From Allacma fusca (lineage: Eukaryota > Arthropoda > Collembola > Symphypleona > Sminthuridae), in contig OX359248.1 in NCBI GenBank assembly GCA_947179485.1, positions 58,290,386-58,354,385 of the forward strand: a DNA stretch of 64,000 bases, given 5' to 3'. A model generated the notes under the pieces. The model did not search any database. It saw nothing but the letters and a program-made list of their open reading frames with translations, and was not told the DNA's origin. Every line of letters begins with the position of its first letter. Position 1 is the stretch's first letter. Positions 48,901 to 61,500 of the stretch are shown here, one piece after another. The translations under genes and the position numbers were made by a program.

Positions 48901-51900
48901 TGCCAAGGCTCAATTCTCGAATTTATGATGAATTGAAAAACTTTGGAAAAGGCGATGAAAATGACGTGACGCTCAGGTCACTTTTTAAGGTGTTTGACGA
49001 ACTCTTCCGAATCTCCTTAAACTTTGGTAATACACTCGGGCAGTCTGCCAAAGCTCTTCTCAAATTTGGGATGAATTGAAATTTTTTGAAAAAAGCGATG
49101 AAAATGACGTGACGCTCAGGTCACTTTTTAAGGTGTTTGACGAACTCTTCCGAATCTCCTTAAACTTTGGTAATACACTCGGGCAGTCTGCCAAAGCTCT
49201 TCTCAAATTTGGGATGAATTGAAATTTTTTGAAAAAAGCGATGAAAATGACGTGACGCTCAGGTCACTTTTTAAGGTGTTTGCCGAACTCGTCCGAATCT
49301 CCTTAAAATTTGGTAATGCACTCGGGCAGGCTGCCAAAGGTCAATTCTCGAATTTGAGATGAATCGAAAAACTTTAAACAGCGATAAAAATGAAGTCTCG
49401 TTGCTGTGGTCACTGTTTAACGCGTTTGCTAAGCTCGTCCGAATCTCTTTAAGCTATGGTAATACACTCGGGCTGGCTACCAAACCTCAATTCTCGAATT
49501 TGAGATGAATTGAAGAACTTTAGACAGCGATGAAAATGAGGTCTCGTTGCTGTGGTCACTGTTTAACGCGTTTGCTAAGCTCGTCCGAATCTCTTTAAGC
49601 TATGGTAATACATTTGGGCAGGCTGCCAAGGCTCAATTCTCGAATTTATGATGAATTGAAAAACTTTGGAAAAGGCGATGAAAATGACGTGACGCTCAGG
49701 TCACTTTTTAAGGTGTTTGACGAACTCGTCCGAATCTCCTTAAACTTTGGTAATACACTCGGGCAGTCTGCCAAAGCTCTTCTCAAATTTGGGATGAATT
49801 GAAATTTTTTGAAAAAAGCGATGAAAATGACGTGACGCTCAGGTCACTTTTTAAGGTGTTTGCCGAACTCGTCCGAATCTCCTTAAACTTTGGTAATACA
49901 CTCAGGCAGGCTGCCAAAGCTGAATTCTCGAATTTGAGATGAATTGAAGAACTTTAGACAGCGATGAAAATGAGGTCTCGTTGCTGTGGTCACTGTTTAA
50001 CGCGTTTGCTAAGCTCGTCCGAATCTCTTTAAGCTATGGTAATACATTTGGTCAGGCTGCCAAGGCTCAATTCTCGAATTTATGATGAATTGAAAAACTT
50101 TGGAAAAGGCGATGAAAATGACGTGACGCTCAGGTCACTTTTTAAGGTGTTTGACGAACTCTTCCGAATCTCCTTAAACTTTGGTAATACACTCAGGCAG
50201 GCTGCCAAAGCTCTTCTCAAATTTGGGATGAATTGAAATTTTTTGAAAAAAGCGATGAAAATGACGTGACGCTCAGGTCACTTTTTAAGGTGTTTGCCGA
50301 ACTCGTCCGAATCTCCTTAAACTTTGGGAATACACTCGGGCAGGCTGCCAAAGGTCAATTCTCGAATTTGAGATGAATCGAAAAACTTTAAACAGCGATA
50401 AAAATGAAGTCTCGTTGCTGTGGTCACTATTTAACGCGTTTGCTAAGCTCGTCCGAATCTCTTTAAGCTATGGTAATACACTCGGGCTGGCTACCAAACC
50501 TCAATTCTCGAATTTGAGATGAATTGAAGAACTTTAGACAGCGATGAAAATGAGGTCTCGTTGCTGTGGTCACTGTTTAACGCGTTTGCTAAGCTAGTCC
50601 GAATCTCTTTAAGCTATGGTAATACATTTGGGCAGGCTGCCAAGGCTCAATTCTCGAATTTATGATGAATTGAAAAACTTTGGAAAAGGCGATGAAAATG
50701 ACGTGACGCTCAGGTCACTTTTTAAGGTGTTTGACGAACTCTTCCGAATCTCCTTAAACTTTGGTAATACACTCGGGCAGTCTGCCAAAGCTCTTCTCAA
50801 ATTTGGGATGAATTGAAATTTTTTGAAAAAAGCGATGAAAATGACGTGACGCTCAGGTCACTTTTTAAGGTGTTTGCCGAACTCTTCCGAATCTCCTTAA
50901 ACTTTGGTAATACACTCGGGCAGTCTGCCAAAGCTCTTCTCAAATTTGGGATGAATTGAAATTTTTTGAAAAAAGCGATGAAAATGACGTGACGCTCAGG
51001 TCACTTTTTAAGGTGTTTGCCGAACTCGTCCGAATCTCCTTAAACTTTGGTAATACACTCGGGCAGGCTGCCAAAGGTCAATTCTCGAATTTGAGATGAA
51101 TCGAAAAACTTTAAACAGCGATAAAAATGAAGTCTCGTTGCTGTGGTCACTGTTTAACGTGTTTGCTAAGCTCGTCCGAATCTCTTTAAGCTATGGTAAT
51201 ACACTCGGGCTGGCTACCAAACCTCAATTCTCGAATTTGAGATGAATTGAAGAACTTTAGACAGCGATGAAAATGAGGTCTCGTTGCTGTGGTCACTGTT
51301 TAACGCGTTTGCTAAGCTCGTCCGAATCTCTTTAAGCTATGGTAATACATTTGGGCAGGCTGCCAAGGCTCAATTCTCGAATTTATGATGAATTGAAAAA
51401 CTTTGGAAAAGGCGATGAAAATGACGTTACGCTCAGGTCACTTTTTAAGGTGTTTGACGAACTCGTCCGAATCTCCTTAAACTTTGGTAATACACTCGGG
51501 CAGTCTGCCAAAGCTCTTCTCAAATTTGGGATGAATTGAAATTTTTTGAAAAAAGCGATGAAAATGACGTGACGCTCAGGTCACTTTTTAAGGTGTTTGC
51601 CGAACTCGTCCGAATCTCCTTAAACTTTGGTAATACACTCAGGCAGGCTGCCAAAGCTGAATTCTCGAATTTGAGATGAATTGAAGAACTTTAGACAGCG
51701 ATGAAAATGAGGTCTCGTTGCTGTGGTCACTGTTTAACGCGTTTGCTAAGCTCGTCCGAATCTCTTTAAGCTATGGTAATACATTTGGTCAGGCTGCCAA
51801 GGCTCAATTCTCGAATTTATGATGAATTGAAAAACTTTGGAAAAGGCGATGAAAATGACGTGACGCTCAGGTCACTTTTTAAGGTGTTTGACGAACTCGT

Positions 51901-52140
51901 CCGAATCTCCTTAAACTTTGGTAATACACTCGGGCAGTCTGCCAAAGCTCTTCTCAAATTTGGGATGAATTGAAATTTTTTGAAAAAAGCGATGAAAATG
52001 ACGTGACGCTCAGGTCACTTTTTAAGGTGTTTGCCGAACTCGTCCGAATCTCCTTAAACTTTGGTAATACACTCGGGCAGGCTGCCAAAGGTCAATTCTC
52101 GAATTTGAGATGAATCGAAAAACTTTAAACAGCGATGAAA
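45971..52140 (+). repeat. Patchwork of 2-, 3-, 4- and 5-mers (291, 434, 580, 723 bp)
   Basis: Using the b2 motif GCTATGGTAATACA(T/A)TTGG as an anchor, successive b2 monomers are 434, 580, 434, 723, 580, 291, 723, 434, 580, 723 and 434 bp apart, from 45837 to 51773. These correspond to b2-a3-a2, b2-a3-a4-b3, b2-a3-a3'-a4-b3 and a b2-a3/a2 dimer. A 1014-bp composite (580+434) repeats at 45837/46851 and 46271/47285, and a 1737-bp composite at 49602/51339 and 50036/51773. The b3 core variant GATAAAAATGAAGTCTCG is nearly fixed from about 43.9 to 51.1 kb. ATTTGGTCAGGC or AATTGGTCAGGC marks alternate b2 copies. Confidence 0.78.
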
Positions 52141-55100
52141 ATGAGGTCTCGTTGCTGTGGTCACTGTTTAACTCGTTTGCTAAGCTCGTCCGACTCTCTT
52201 TAAGCTATGGTAATACACTCGGGCTGGCTACCAAACCTCAATTCTCGAATTTGAGATGAATTGAAAAACTTTAAACAGCGATGAAGATGGCGTGGCGTTT
52301 AGGACACTTTTTTTAAGGTGTTTGCCGAACTCGTCCGAATCTCCTCAAGTTTTGGGATTACACTCGGGCAATCTGCCAAAGATCAATTCTTGAATTTGAT
52401 ATAAATCGAGAAACTTAAAACAGCGATGAAAATGAGGTCTCGTTGCTGTGGTCACTGTTTAACGCGTTTGCTAAGCTCATCCGAATCTCGTTAAACTTTG
52501 ACAATACACTCAGGCAGTCTTCCAAAGATCAATTCTCGAATTTGAGATGAATTGAAAAACTTTAAACATAGCGATGAACATGACAAGGCGTTTAGGACAC
52601 TTTTTTAGGTGTTTGCCGAATTTGTCCGAACCTCCTTTAACTTTGGCAATACACGGGCATTCTGCGAAAGCTCAATTTTTGAATTTGAGATGAATTAAAG
52701 AACTGGAAAAAGCGATGAAAATGACGTGACGCTCAGGTCACTTTTTAACGTGTTTGCCGAACTCGTCCGAATCTCTTTAAGCTATGGTAATACATTTGGG
52801 CAGGCTGCCAAGGCTCAATTCTCGAATTTATGATGAATTGAAAAACTTTGGAAAAGGCGATGAAAATGACTTGACGCTCAGGTCACTTTTTAAGGTGTTT
52901 GCCGAACTCGTCCGAATCTCCTTAAACTTTGGTAATACACTCAGGCAGGCTGCCAAAGCTGAATTCTCGAATTTGAGATGAATTGAAGAACTTTAGACAG
53001 CGATGAAAATGAGGTCTCGTTGCTGTGGTCACTGTTTAACGCGTTTGCTAAGCTCGTCCGAATCTCTTTAAGCTATGGTAATACATTTGGGCAGGCTGCC
53101 AAGGCTCAATTCTCGAATTTATGATGAATTGAAAAACTTTGGAAAAGGCGATGAAAATAACGTGACGCTCAGGTCACTTTTTAACGTGTTTGACGAACTC
53201 TTCCGAATCTCCTTAAACTTTGGTAATACACTCAGGCAGGCTGCCAAAGCTGAATTCTCGAATTTGAGATGAATTGAAGAACTTTAGACAGCGATGAAAA
53301 TGAGGTCTCGTTGCTGTGGTCACTGTTTAACGCGTTTGCTAAGCTCGTCCGAATCTCTTTAAGCTATGGTAATACATTTGGGCAGGCTGCCAAGGCTCAA
53401 TTCTCGAATTTATGATGAATTGAAAAACTTTGGAAAAGGCGATGAAAATGACGTGACGCTCAGGTCACTTTTTAAGGTGTTTGCCGAACTCGTCCGAATC
53501 TCCTTAAACTTTGGTAATACACTCAGGCAGGCTGCCAAAGCTGAATTCTCGAATTTGAGATGAATTGAAGAACTTTAGACAGCGATGAAAATGAGGTCTC
53601 GTTGCTGTGGTTACTGTTTAACGCGTTTGCTAAGCTCGTCCGAATCTCTTTAAGCTATGGTAATACATTTGGGCAGGCTGCCAAGGCTCAATTCTCGAAT
53701 TTATTATGAATTGAAAAACTTTGGAAAAGGCGATGAAAATGACGTGACGCTCAGGTCACTTTTTAAGGTGTTTGCCGAACTCGTCCGAATCTCCTTAAAC
53801 TTTGGTAATACACTCAGGCAGGCTGCCAAAGCTGAATTCTCGAATTTGAGATGAATTGAAGAACTTTAGACAGCGATGAAAATGAGGTCTCGTTGCTGTG
53901 GTCACTGTTTAACGCGTTTGCTAAGCTCGTCCGAATCTCTTTAAGCTATGGTAATACATTTGGTCAGGCTGCCAAGGCTCAATTCTCGAATTTATGATGA
54001 ATTGAAAAACTTTAAACAGCGATGAACATGGCGTGGCGTTTAGGACACTTTTTTAAAGGTGTTTGCCGAACTCGTCCGAATCTCCACAAGTTTTGGGATT
54101 ACACTCGGGCAATCTGCCAAAGATCAATTCTTGAATTTGATATAAATCGAGAAACTTCAAACAGCGATGAAAATGAGGTCTCGTTGCTGTGGTCACTGTT
54201 TAACGTGTTTGCTAAGCTCGTCCAGATCTCTTCAAACTTTGGTAATACACTCGGGCAGGCTGCCCAAGCTCAATTCTCGAATTTGAGATGAATCAAAAAA
54301 CTTCAAACATAGCAATGAACATGAGGTGGCGTTTAGGACACTTTTTAAGGTGTTTGCCGAACTCGTCCGAACCTCCTTTAACTTTGGCACTACACTCGGG
54401 CATTCTGCGAAAGCTTAATTCTCGATTTTGAGATGAATTGAAAAACTTTTGACAAATCGATGAAAATGACTTGACGCCCACCTCACTTTTTAAGATGTTT
54501 GACGAACTCGTCCGAATCTTCTTAAACTTTGGAAATAAACTCGGGCATTCTGCCAAAGCACAATTCTCGAATTTGAGATGAATCGAAAAACTGGAAAAAG
54601 CGATTAAAATGAGGTCTCGTTGCTGTGGTTACTGTTTAACGCGTTTGCTAAGCTCGTCCGAATCTCTTTAAGCTATGGTAATACATTTGGGCAGGCTGCC
54701 AAGGCTCAATTCTCGAATTTATGATGAATTGAAAAACTTTGGAAAAGGCGATGAAAATGACGTGACGCTCAGGTCACTTTTTAAGGTGTTTGCCGAACTC
54801 GTCCGAATCTCCTTAAACTTTGGTAATACACTCAGGCAGGCTGCCAAAGCTGAATTCTCGAATTTGAGATGAATTGAAGAACTTTAGACAGCGATGAAAA
54901 TGAGGTCTCGTTGCTGTGGTCACTGTTTAACGCGTTTGCTAAGCTCGTCCGAATCTCTTTAAGCTATGGTAATACATTTGGTCAGGCTGCCAAGGCTCAA
55001 TTCTCGAATTTATGATGAATTGAAAAACTTTAAACAGCGATGAACATGGCGTGGCGTTTAGGACACTTTTTTAAAGGTGTTTGCCGAACTCGTCTGAATC

Positions 55101-55670
55101 TCCACAAGTTTTGGGATTACACTCGGGCAATCTGCCAAAGATCAATTCTTGAATTTGATATAAATCGAGAAACTTCAAACAGCGATGAAAATGAGGTCTC
55201 GTTGCTGTGGTCACTGTTTAACGTGTTTGCTAAGCTCGTCCAGATCTCTTCAAACTTTGGTAATACACTCGGGCAGGCTGCCCAAGCTCAATTCTCGAAT
55301 TTGAGATGAATCAAAAAACTTCAAACATAGCAATGAACATGAGGTGGCGTTTAGGACACTTTTTAAGGTGTTTGCCGAACTCGTCCGAACCTCCTTTAAC
55401 TTTGGCACTACACTCGGGCATTCTGCGAAAGCTTAATTCTCGATTTTGAGATGAATTGAAAAACTTTTGACAAATCGATGAAAATGACTTGACGCCCACC
55501 TCACTTTTTAAGATGTTTGACGAACTCGTCCGAATCTTCTTAAACTTTGGAAATAAACTCGGGCATTCTGCCAAAGCACAATTCTCGAATTTGAGATGAA
55601 TCGAAAAACTGGAAAAAGCGATTAAAATGAGGTCTCGTTGCTGTGGTTACTGTTTAACGCGTTTGCTAAG
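52141..55670 (+). repeat. Dimer run (291 bp) and first 1018-bp unit
   Basis: An a5 with GATGAAGATGGCG (near 52281), b1 and a1 (3-bp deletion, CAATTTTTGAATTTG) precede an a2/b2 fusion near 52760. Four b2-a3/a2 dimers follow at 291-bp steps, with anchors 52784, 53075, 53366 and 53657. A 7-mer unit of 1018 bp (b2, a5, b4, a6, a7, b1/b2 chimera, a3/a2) begins near 53.95 kb and is repeated once, with markers at 54022 and 55040. Shared variants in both units are CTCCACAAGTTTTGG, AATCAAAAAACTTC and ACATAGCAATGAAC. Confidence 0.8.
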
Positions 55671-58500
55671 CTCGTCCGAATCTCTTTAAGCTATGGTAAT
55701 ACACTCGGGCTGGCTACCAAACCTCAATTCTCGAATTTGAGATGAATTGAAAAACTTTAAACAGCGATGAAGATGGCGTGGCGTTTAGGACACTTTTTTT
55801 AAGGTGTTTGCCGAACTCGTCCGAATCTCCTCAAGTTTTGGGATTACACTCGGGCAATCTGCCAAAGATCAATTCTTGAATTTGATATAAATCGAGAAAC
55901 TTAAAACAGCGATGAAAATGAGGTCTCGTTGCTGTGGTCACTGTTTAACGCGTTTGCTAAGCTCATCCGAATCTCGTTAAACTTTGACAATACACTCAGG
56001 CAGTCTTCCAAAGATCAATTCTCGAATTTGAGATGAATTGAAAAACTTTAAACATAGCGATGAACATGACAAGGCGTTTAGGACACTTTTTTAGGTGTTT
56101 GCCGAATTTGTCCGAACCTCCTTTAACTTTGGCAATACACGGGCATTCTGCGAAAGCTCAATTTTTGAATTTGAGATGAATTAAAGAACTGGAAAAAGCG
56201 ATGAAAATGACGTGACGCTCAGGTCACTTTTTAACGTGTTTGCCGAACTCGTCCGAATCTCCTTAAACTTTGGTAATACACTCAGGCAGGCTGCCAAAGC
56301 TGAATTCTCGAATTTGAGATGAATTGAAGAACTTTAGACAGCGATGAAAATGAGGTCTCGTTGCTGTGGTCACTGTTTAAAGCGTTTGCTAAGCTCGTCC
56401 GAATCTCTTTAAGCTATGGTAATACATTTGGGCAGGCTGCCAAGGCTCAATTCTCGAATTTATGATGAATTGAAAAACTGGAAAAGGCGATGAAAATGAC
56501 GTGACGCTCAGGTCACTTTTTAAGGTGTTTGACGAACTCTTCCGAATCTCCTTAAACTTTGGTAATACACTCAGGCAGGCTGCCAAAGCTGAATTCTCGA
56601 ATTTGAGATGAATTGAAGAACTTTAGACAGCGATGAAAATGAGGTCTCGTTGCTGTGGTCACTGTTTAACGCGTTTGCTAAGCTCGTCCGAATCTCTTTA
56701 AGCTATGGTAATACATTTGGGCAGGCTGCCAAGGCTCAATTCTCGAATTTATGATGAATTGAAAAACTTTGGAAAAGGCGATGAAAATGACTTGACGCTC
56801 AGGTCACTTTTTAAGGTGTTTGCCGAACTCGTCCGAATCTCCTTAAACTTTGGTAATACACTCAGGCAGGCTGCCAAAGCTGAATTCTCGAATTTGAGAT
56901 GAATTGAAGAACTTTAGACAGCGATGAAAATGAGGTCTCGTTGCTGTGGTCACTGTTTAACGCGTTTGCTAAGCTCGTCCGAATCTCTTTAAGCTATGGT
57001 AATACATTTGGGCAGGCTGCCAAGGCTCAATTCTCGAATTTATGATGAATTGAAAAACTTTGGAAAAGGCGATGAAAATAACGTGACGCTCAGGTCACTT
57101 TTTAACGTGTTTGACGAACTCTTCCGAATCTCCTTAAACTTTGGTAATACACTCAGGCAGGCTGCCAAAGCTGAATTCTCGAATTTGAGATGAATTGAAG
57201 AACTTTAGACAGCGATGAAAATGAGGTCTCGTTGCTGTGGTCACTGTTTAACGCGTTTGCTAAGCTCGTCCGAATCTCTTTAAGCTATGGTAATACATTT
57301 GGGCAGGCTGCCAAGGCTCAATTCTCGAATTTATGATGAATTGAAAAACTTTGGAAAAGGCGATGAAAATGACGTGACGCTCAGGTCACTTTTTAAGGTG
57401 TTTGCCGAACTCGTCCGAATCTCCTTAAACTTTGGTAATACACTCAGGCAGGCTGCCAAAGCTGAATTCTCGAATTTGAGATGAATTGAAGAACTTTAGA
57501 CAGCGATGAAAATGAGGTCTCGTTGCTGTGGTTACTGTTTAACGCGTTTGCTAAGCTCGTCCGAATCTCTTTAAGCTATGGTAATACATTTGGGCAGGCT
57601 GCCAAGGCTCAATTCTCGAATTTATGATGAATTGAAAAACTTTGGAAAAGGCGATGAAAATGACGTGACGCTCAGGTCACTTTTTAAGGTGTTTGCCGAA
57701 CTCGTCCGAATCTCCTTAAACTTTGGTAATACACTCAGGCAGGCTGCCAAAGCTGAATTCTCGAATTTGAGATGAATTGAAGAACTTTAGACAGCGATGA
57801 AAATGAGGTCTCGTTGCTGTGGTCACTGTTTAACGCGTTTGCTAAGCTCGTCCGAATCTCTTTAAGCTATGGTAATACATTTGGTCAGGCTGCCAAGGCT
57901 CAATTCTCGAATTTATGATGAATTGAAAAACTTTAAACAGCGATGAACATGGCGTGGCGTTTAGGACACTTTTTTAAAGGTGTTTGCCGAACTCGTCCGA
58001 ATCTCCACAAGTTTTGGGATTACACTCGGGCAATCTGCCAAAGATCAATTCTTGAATTTGATATAAATCGAGAAACTTCAAACAGCGATGAAAATGAGGT
58101 CTCGTTGCTGTGGTCACTGTTTAACGTGTTTGCTAAGCTCGTCCAGATCTCTTCAAACTTTGGTAATACACTCGGGCAGGCTGCCCAAGCTCAATTCTCG
58201 AATTTGAGATGAATCAAAAAACTTCAAACATAGCAATGAACATGAGGTGGCGTTTAGGACACTTTTTAAGGTGTTTGCCGAACTCGTCCGAACCTCCTTT
58301 AACTTTGGCACTACACTCGGGCATTCTGCGAAAGCTTAATTCTCGATTTTGAGATGAATTGAAAAACTTTTGACAAATCGATGAAAATGACTTGACGCCC
58401 ACCTCACTTTTTAAGATGTTTGACGAACTCGTCCGAATCTTCTTAAACTTTGGAAATAAACTCGGGCATTCTGCCAAAGCACAATTCTCGAATTTGAGAT
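55671..58500 (+). repeat. Second copy of the 52.1-54.6 kb segment
   Basis: This repeats the previous segment, first at an offset of 3486 bp (GATGAAGATGGCG at 52281 and 55767), then at 3921 bp (b2 anchors 56705, 56996, 57287, 57578; 7-mer markers 57943 and 58214). The offset change of 435 bp equals three monomers: a2-b2-short a3/a2 set at about 56230-56665, present here and deleted in the left copy at the a2/b2 fusion near 52760. Rare variants such as GAAAATAACGTGACG and GTGGTTACTG are shared. Confidence 0.8.
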
Positions 58501-61500
58501 GAATCGAAAAACTGGAAAAAGCGATTAAAATGAGGTCTCGTTGCTGTGGTCACTGTTTAACGCGTTTGCTAAGCTCATCCGAATCTCGTTAAACTTTGAC
58601 AATACACTCAGGCAGTCTTCCAAAGATCAATTCTCGAATTTGAGATGAATTGAAAAACTTTAAACATAGCGATGAACATGACAAGGCGTTTAGGACACTT
58701 TTTAAGGTGTTTGCCGAATTTGTCCGAACCTCCTTTAACTTTGGCAATACACTCGGGCATTCTGCAAAAGCTCAATTCTCGAATTTGAGATGAATTAAAG
58801 AACTGGAAAAAGCGATGAAAATGACGTGACGCTCAGGTCACTTTTTAACGTGTTTGCCGAACTCGTCCGAATCTCCTTGAACTTTGGTAATACACTCAGG
58901 CAGGCTGCCAAAGCTGAATTCTCGAATTTGAGATGAATTGAAGAACTTTAGACAGCGATGAAAATGAGGTCTCGTTGCTGTGGTCACTGTTTAACGCGTT
59001 TGCTAAGCTCATCCGAAGCTCTTTAAGCTATGGTAATACATTTGGGCAGGCTGCCAAGGCTCAATTCTCAAATTTATGATGAATTGAAAAACTTTGGAAA
59101 AGGCGATGAAAATGACGTGACGCTCAGGTCACTTTGTAAGGTGTTTGACGAACTCTTCCGAATCTCCTTAAACTTTGGTAATACACTCGGGCAGTCTGCC
59201 AAAGCTCTTCTCAAATTTGGGATGAATTGAAATTTTTTGAAAAAAGCGATGAAAATGACGTGACGCTCAGGTCACTTTTTAAGGTGTTTGCCGAACTCGT
59301 CCGAATCTCCTTAAACTTTGGTAATACACTCGGGCAGGCTGCCAAAGGTCAATTCTCGAATTTGAGATGAATCGAAAAACTTTAAACAGCGATGAAAATG
59401 AGGTCTCGTTGCTGTGGTCACTGTTTAACGCGTTTGCTAAGCTCGTCCGAATCTCTTTAAGCCATGGTAATACACTCGGGCTGGCTACCAAACAATTCTC
59501 GAATTTGAGATGAATTGAAAAACTTTAAACAGCGATGAACATGGCGTGGCGTTTAGGACACTTTTTTAAAGGTGTTTGCCGAACTCGTCCGAATCTCCTC
59601 AAGTTTTGGGATTACACTCGGGCAATCTGCCAAAGATCAATTCTTGAATTTGATATAAATCGAGAAACTTAAAACAGCGATGAAAATGAGGTTTCGTTGC
59701 TGTGGTCACTGTTTAACGTGTTTGCTAAGCTCGTCCAGATCTCTTCAAACTTTGGTAATACACGCGGGCAGGCTGCCCAAGCTCAATTCTCGAATTTGAG
59801 ATGAATCGAAAAACTTCAAACATAGCGATGAACATGAGGTGGCGTTTAGGACAATTTTTAAGGTGTTTGCCGAACTCGTCCGAACCTCCTTTAACTTTGG
59901 CACTACACTCGGGCATTCTGCGAAAGCTTAATTCTCGATTTTGAAATGAATTGAAAAACTTTTGACAAATCGATGAAAATGACTTGACGCCCACCTCACT
60001 TTTTAAGATGTTTGACGAACTCGTCCGAATCTTCTTAAACTTTGGAAATAAACTCGGGCATTCTGCCAAAGCACAATTCTCGAATTTGAGATGGATCGAA
60101 AAACTGGAAAAAGCGATTAAAATGAGGTCTCGTTGCTGTGGTCACTGTTTAACGCGTTTGCTAAGCTCATCCGAATCTCGTTAAACTTTGGTAATACACT
60201 CGGGCAGTCTGCCAAAGCTCTTCTCAAATTTGGGATGAATTGAAATTTTTTGAAAAAAGCGATGAAAATGACGTGACGCTCAGGTCACTTTTTAAGGTGT
60301 TTGCCGAACTCGTCCGAATCTCCTTAAACTTTGGTAATACACTCGGGCAGGCTGCCAAAGGTCAATTCTCGAATTTGAGATGAATCGAAAAACTTTAAAC
60401 AGCGATGAAAATGAGGTCTCGTTGCTGTGGTCACTGTTTAACGCGTTTGCTAAGCTCGTCCGAATCTCTTTAAGCTATGGTAATACACTCGGGCTGGCTA
60501 CCAAACCTCAATTCTCGAATTTGAGATGAATTGAAAAACTTTAAACAGCGATGAACATGGCGTGGCGTTTAGGACACTTTTTTAAAGGTGTTTGCCGAAC
60601 TCGTCCGAATCTCCTCAAGTTTTGGGATTACACTCGGGCAATCTGCCAAAGATCAATTCTTGAATTTGATATAAATCGAGAAACTTAAAACAGCGATGAA
60701 AATGAGGTCTCGTTGCTGTGGTCACTGTTTAACGTGTTTGCTAAGCTCGTCCAGATCTCTTCAAACTTTGGTAATACACTCGGGCAGGCTGCCCAAGCTC
60801 AATTCTCGAATTTGAGATGAATCGAAAAACTTTAAACAGCGATGAAAATGAGGTCTCGTTGCTGTGGTCACTGTTTAACGCGTTTGCTAAGCTCGTCCGA
60901 ATCTCTTTAAGCTATGGTAATACATTTGGGCAGGCTGCCAAGGCTCAATTTTCGAATTTATGATGAATTGAAAAACTTTGGAAAAGGCGATGAAAATGAC
61001 GTGACGCTCAGGTCACTTTGTAAGGTGTTTGACGAACTCTTCCGAATCTCCTTAAACTTTGGTAATACACTGGGGCAGTCTGCCAAAGCTCTTCTCAAAT
61101 TTGGGATGAATTGAAATTTTTTGAAAAAAGCGATGAAAATGACGTGACGCTCAGGTCACTTTTTAAGGTGTTTGCCGAACTCGTCCGAATCTCCTTAAAC
61201 TTTGGTAATACACTCGGGCAGGCTGCCAAAGGTCAATTCTCGAATTTGAGATGAATCGAAAAACTTTAAACAGCGATGAAAATGAGGTCTCGTTGCTGTG
61301 GTCACTGTTTAACGCGTTTGCTAAGCTCGTCCGAATCTCTTTAAGCTATGGTAATACACTCGGGCTGGCTACCAAACCTCAATTCTCGAATTTGAGATGA
61401 ATTGAAAAACTTTAAACAGCGATGAACATGGCGTGGCGTTTAGGACACTTTTTTAAAGGTGTTTGCCGAACTCGTCCGAATCTCCTCAAGTTTTGGGATT

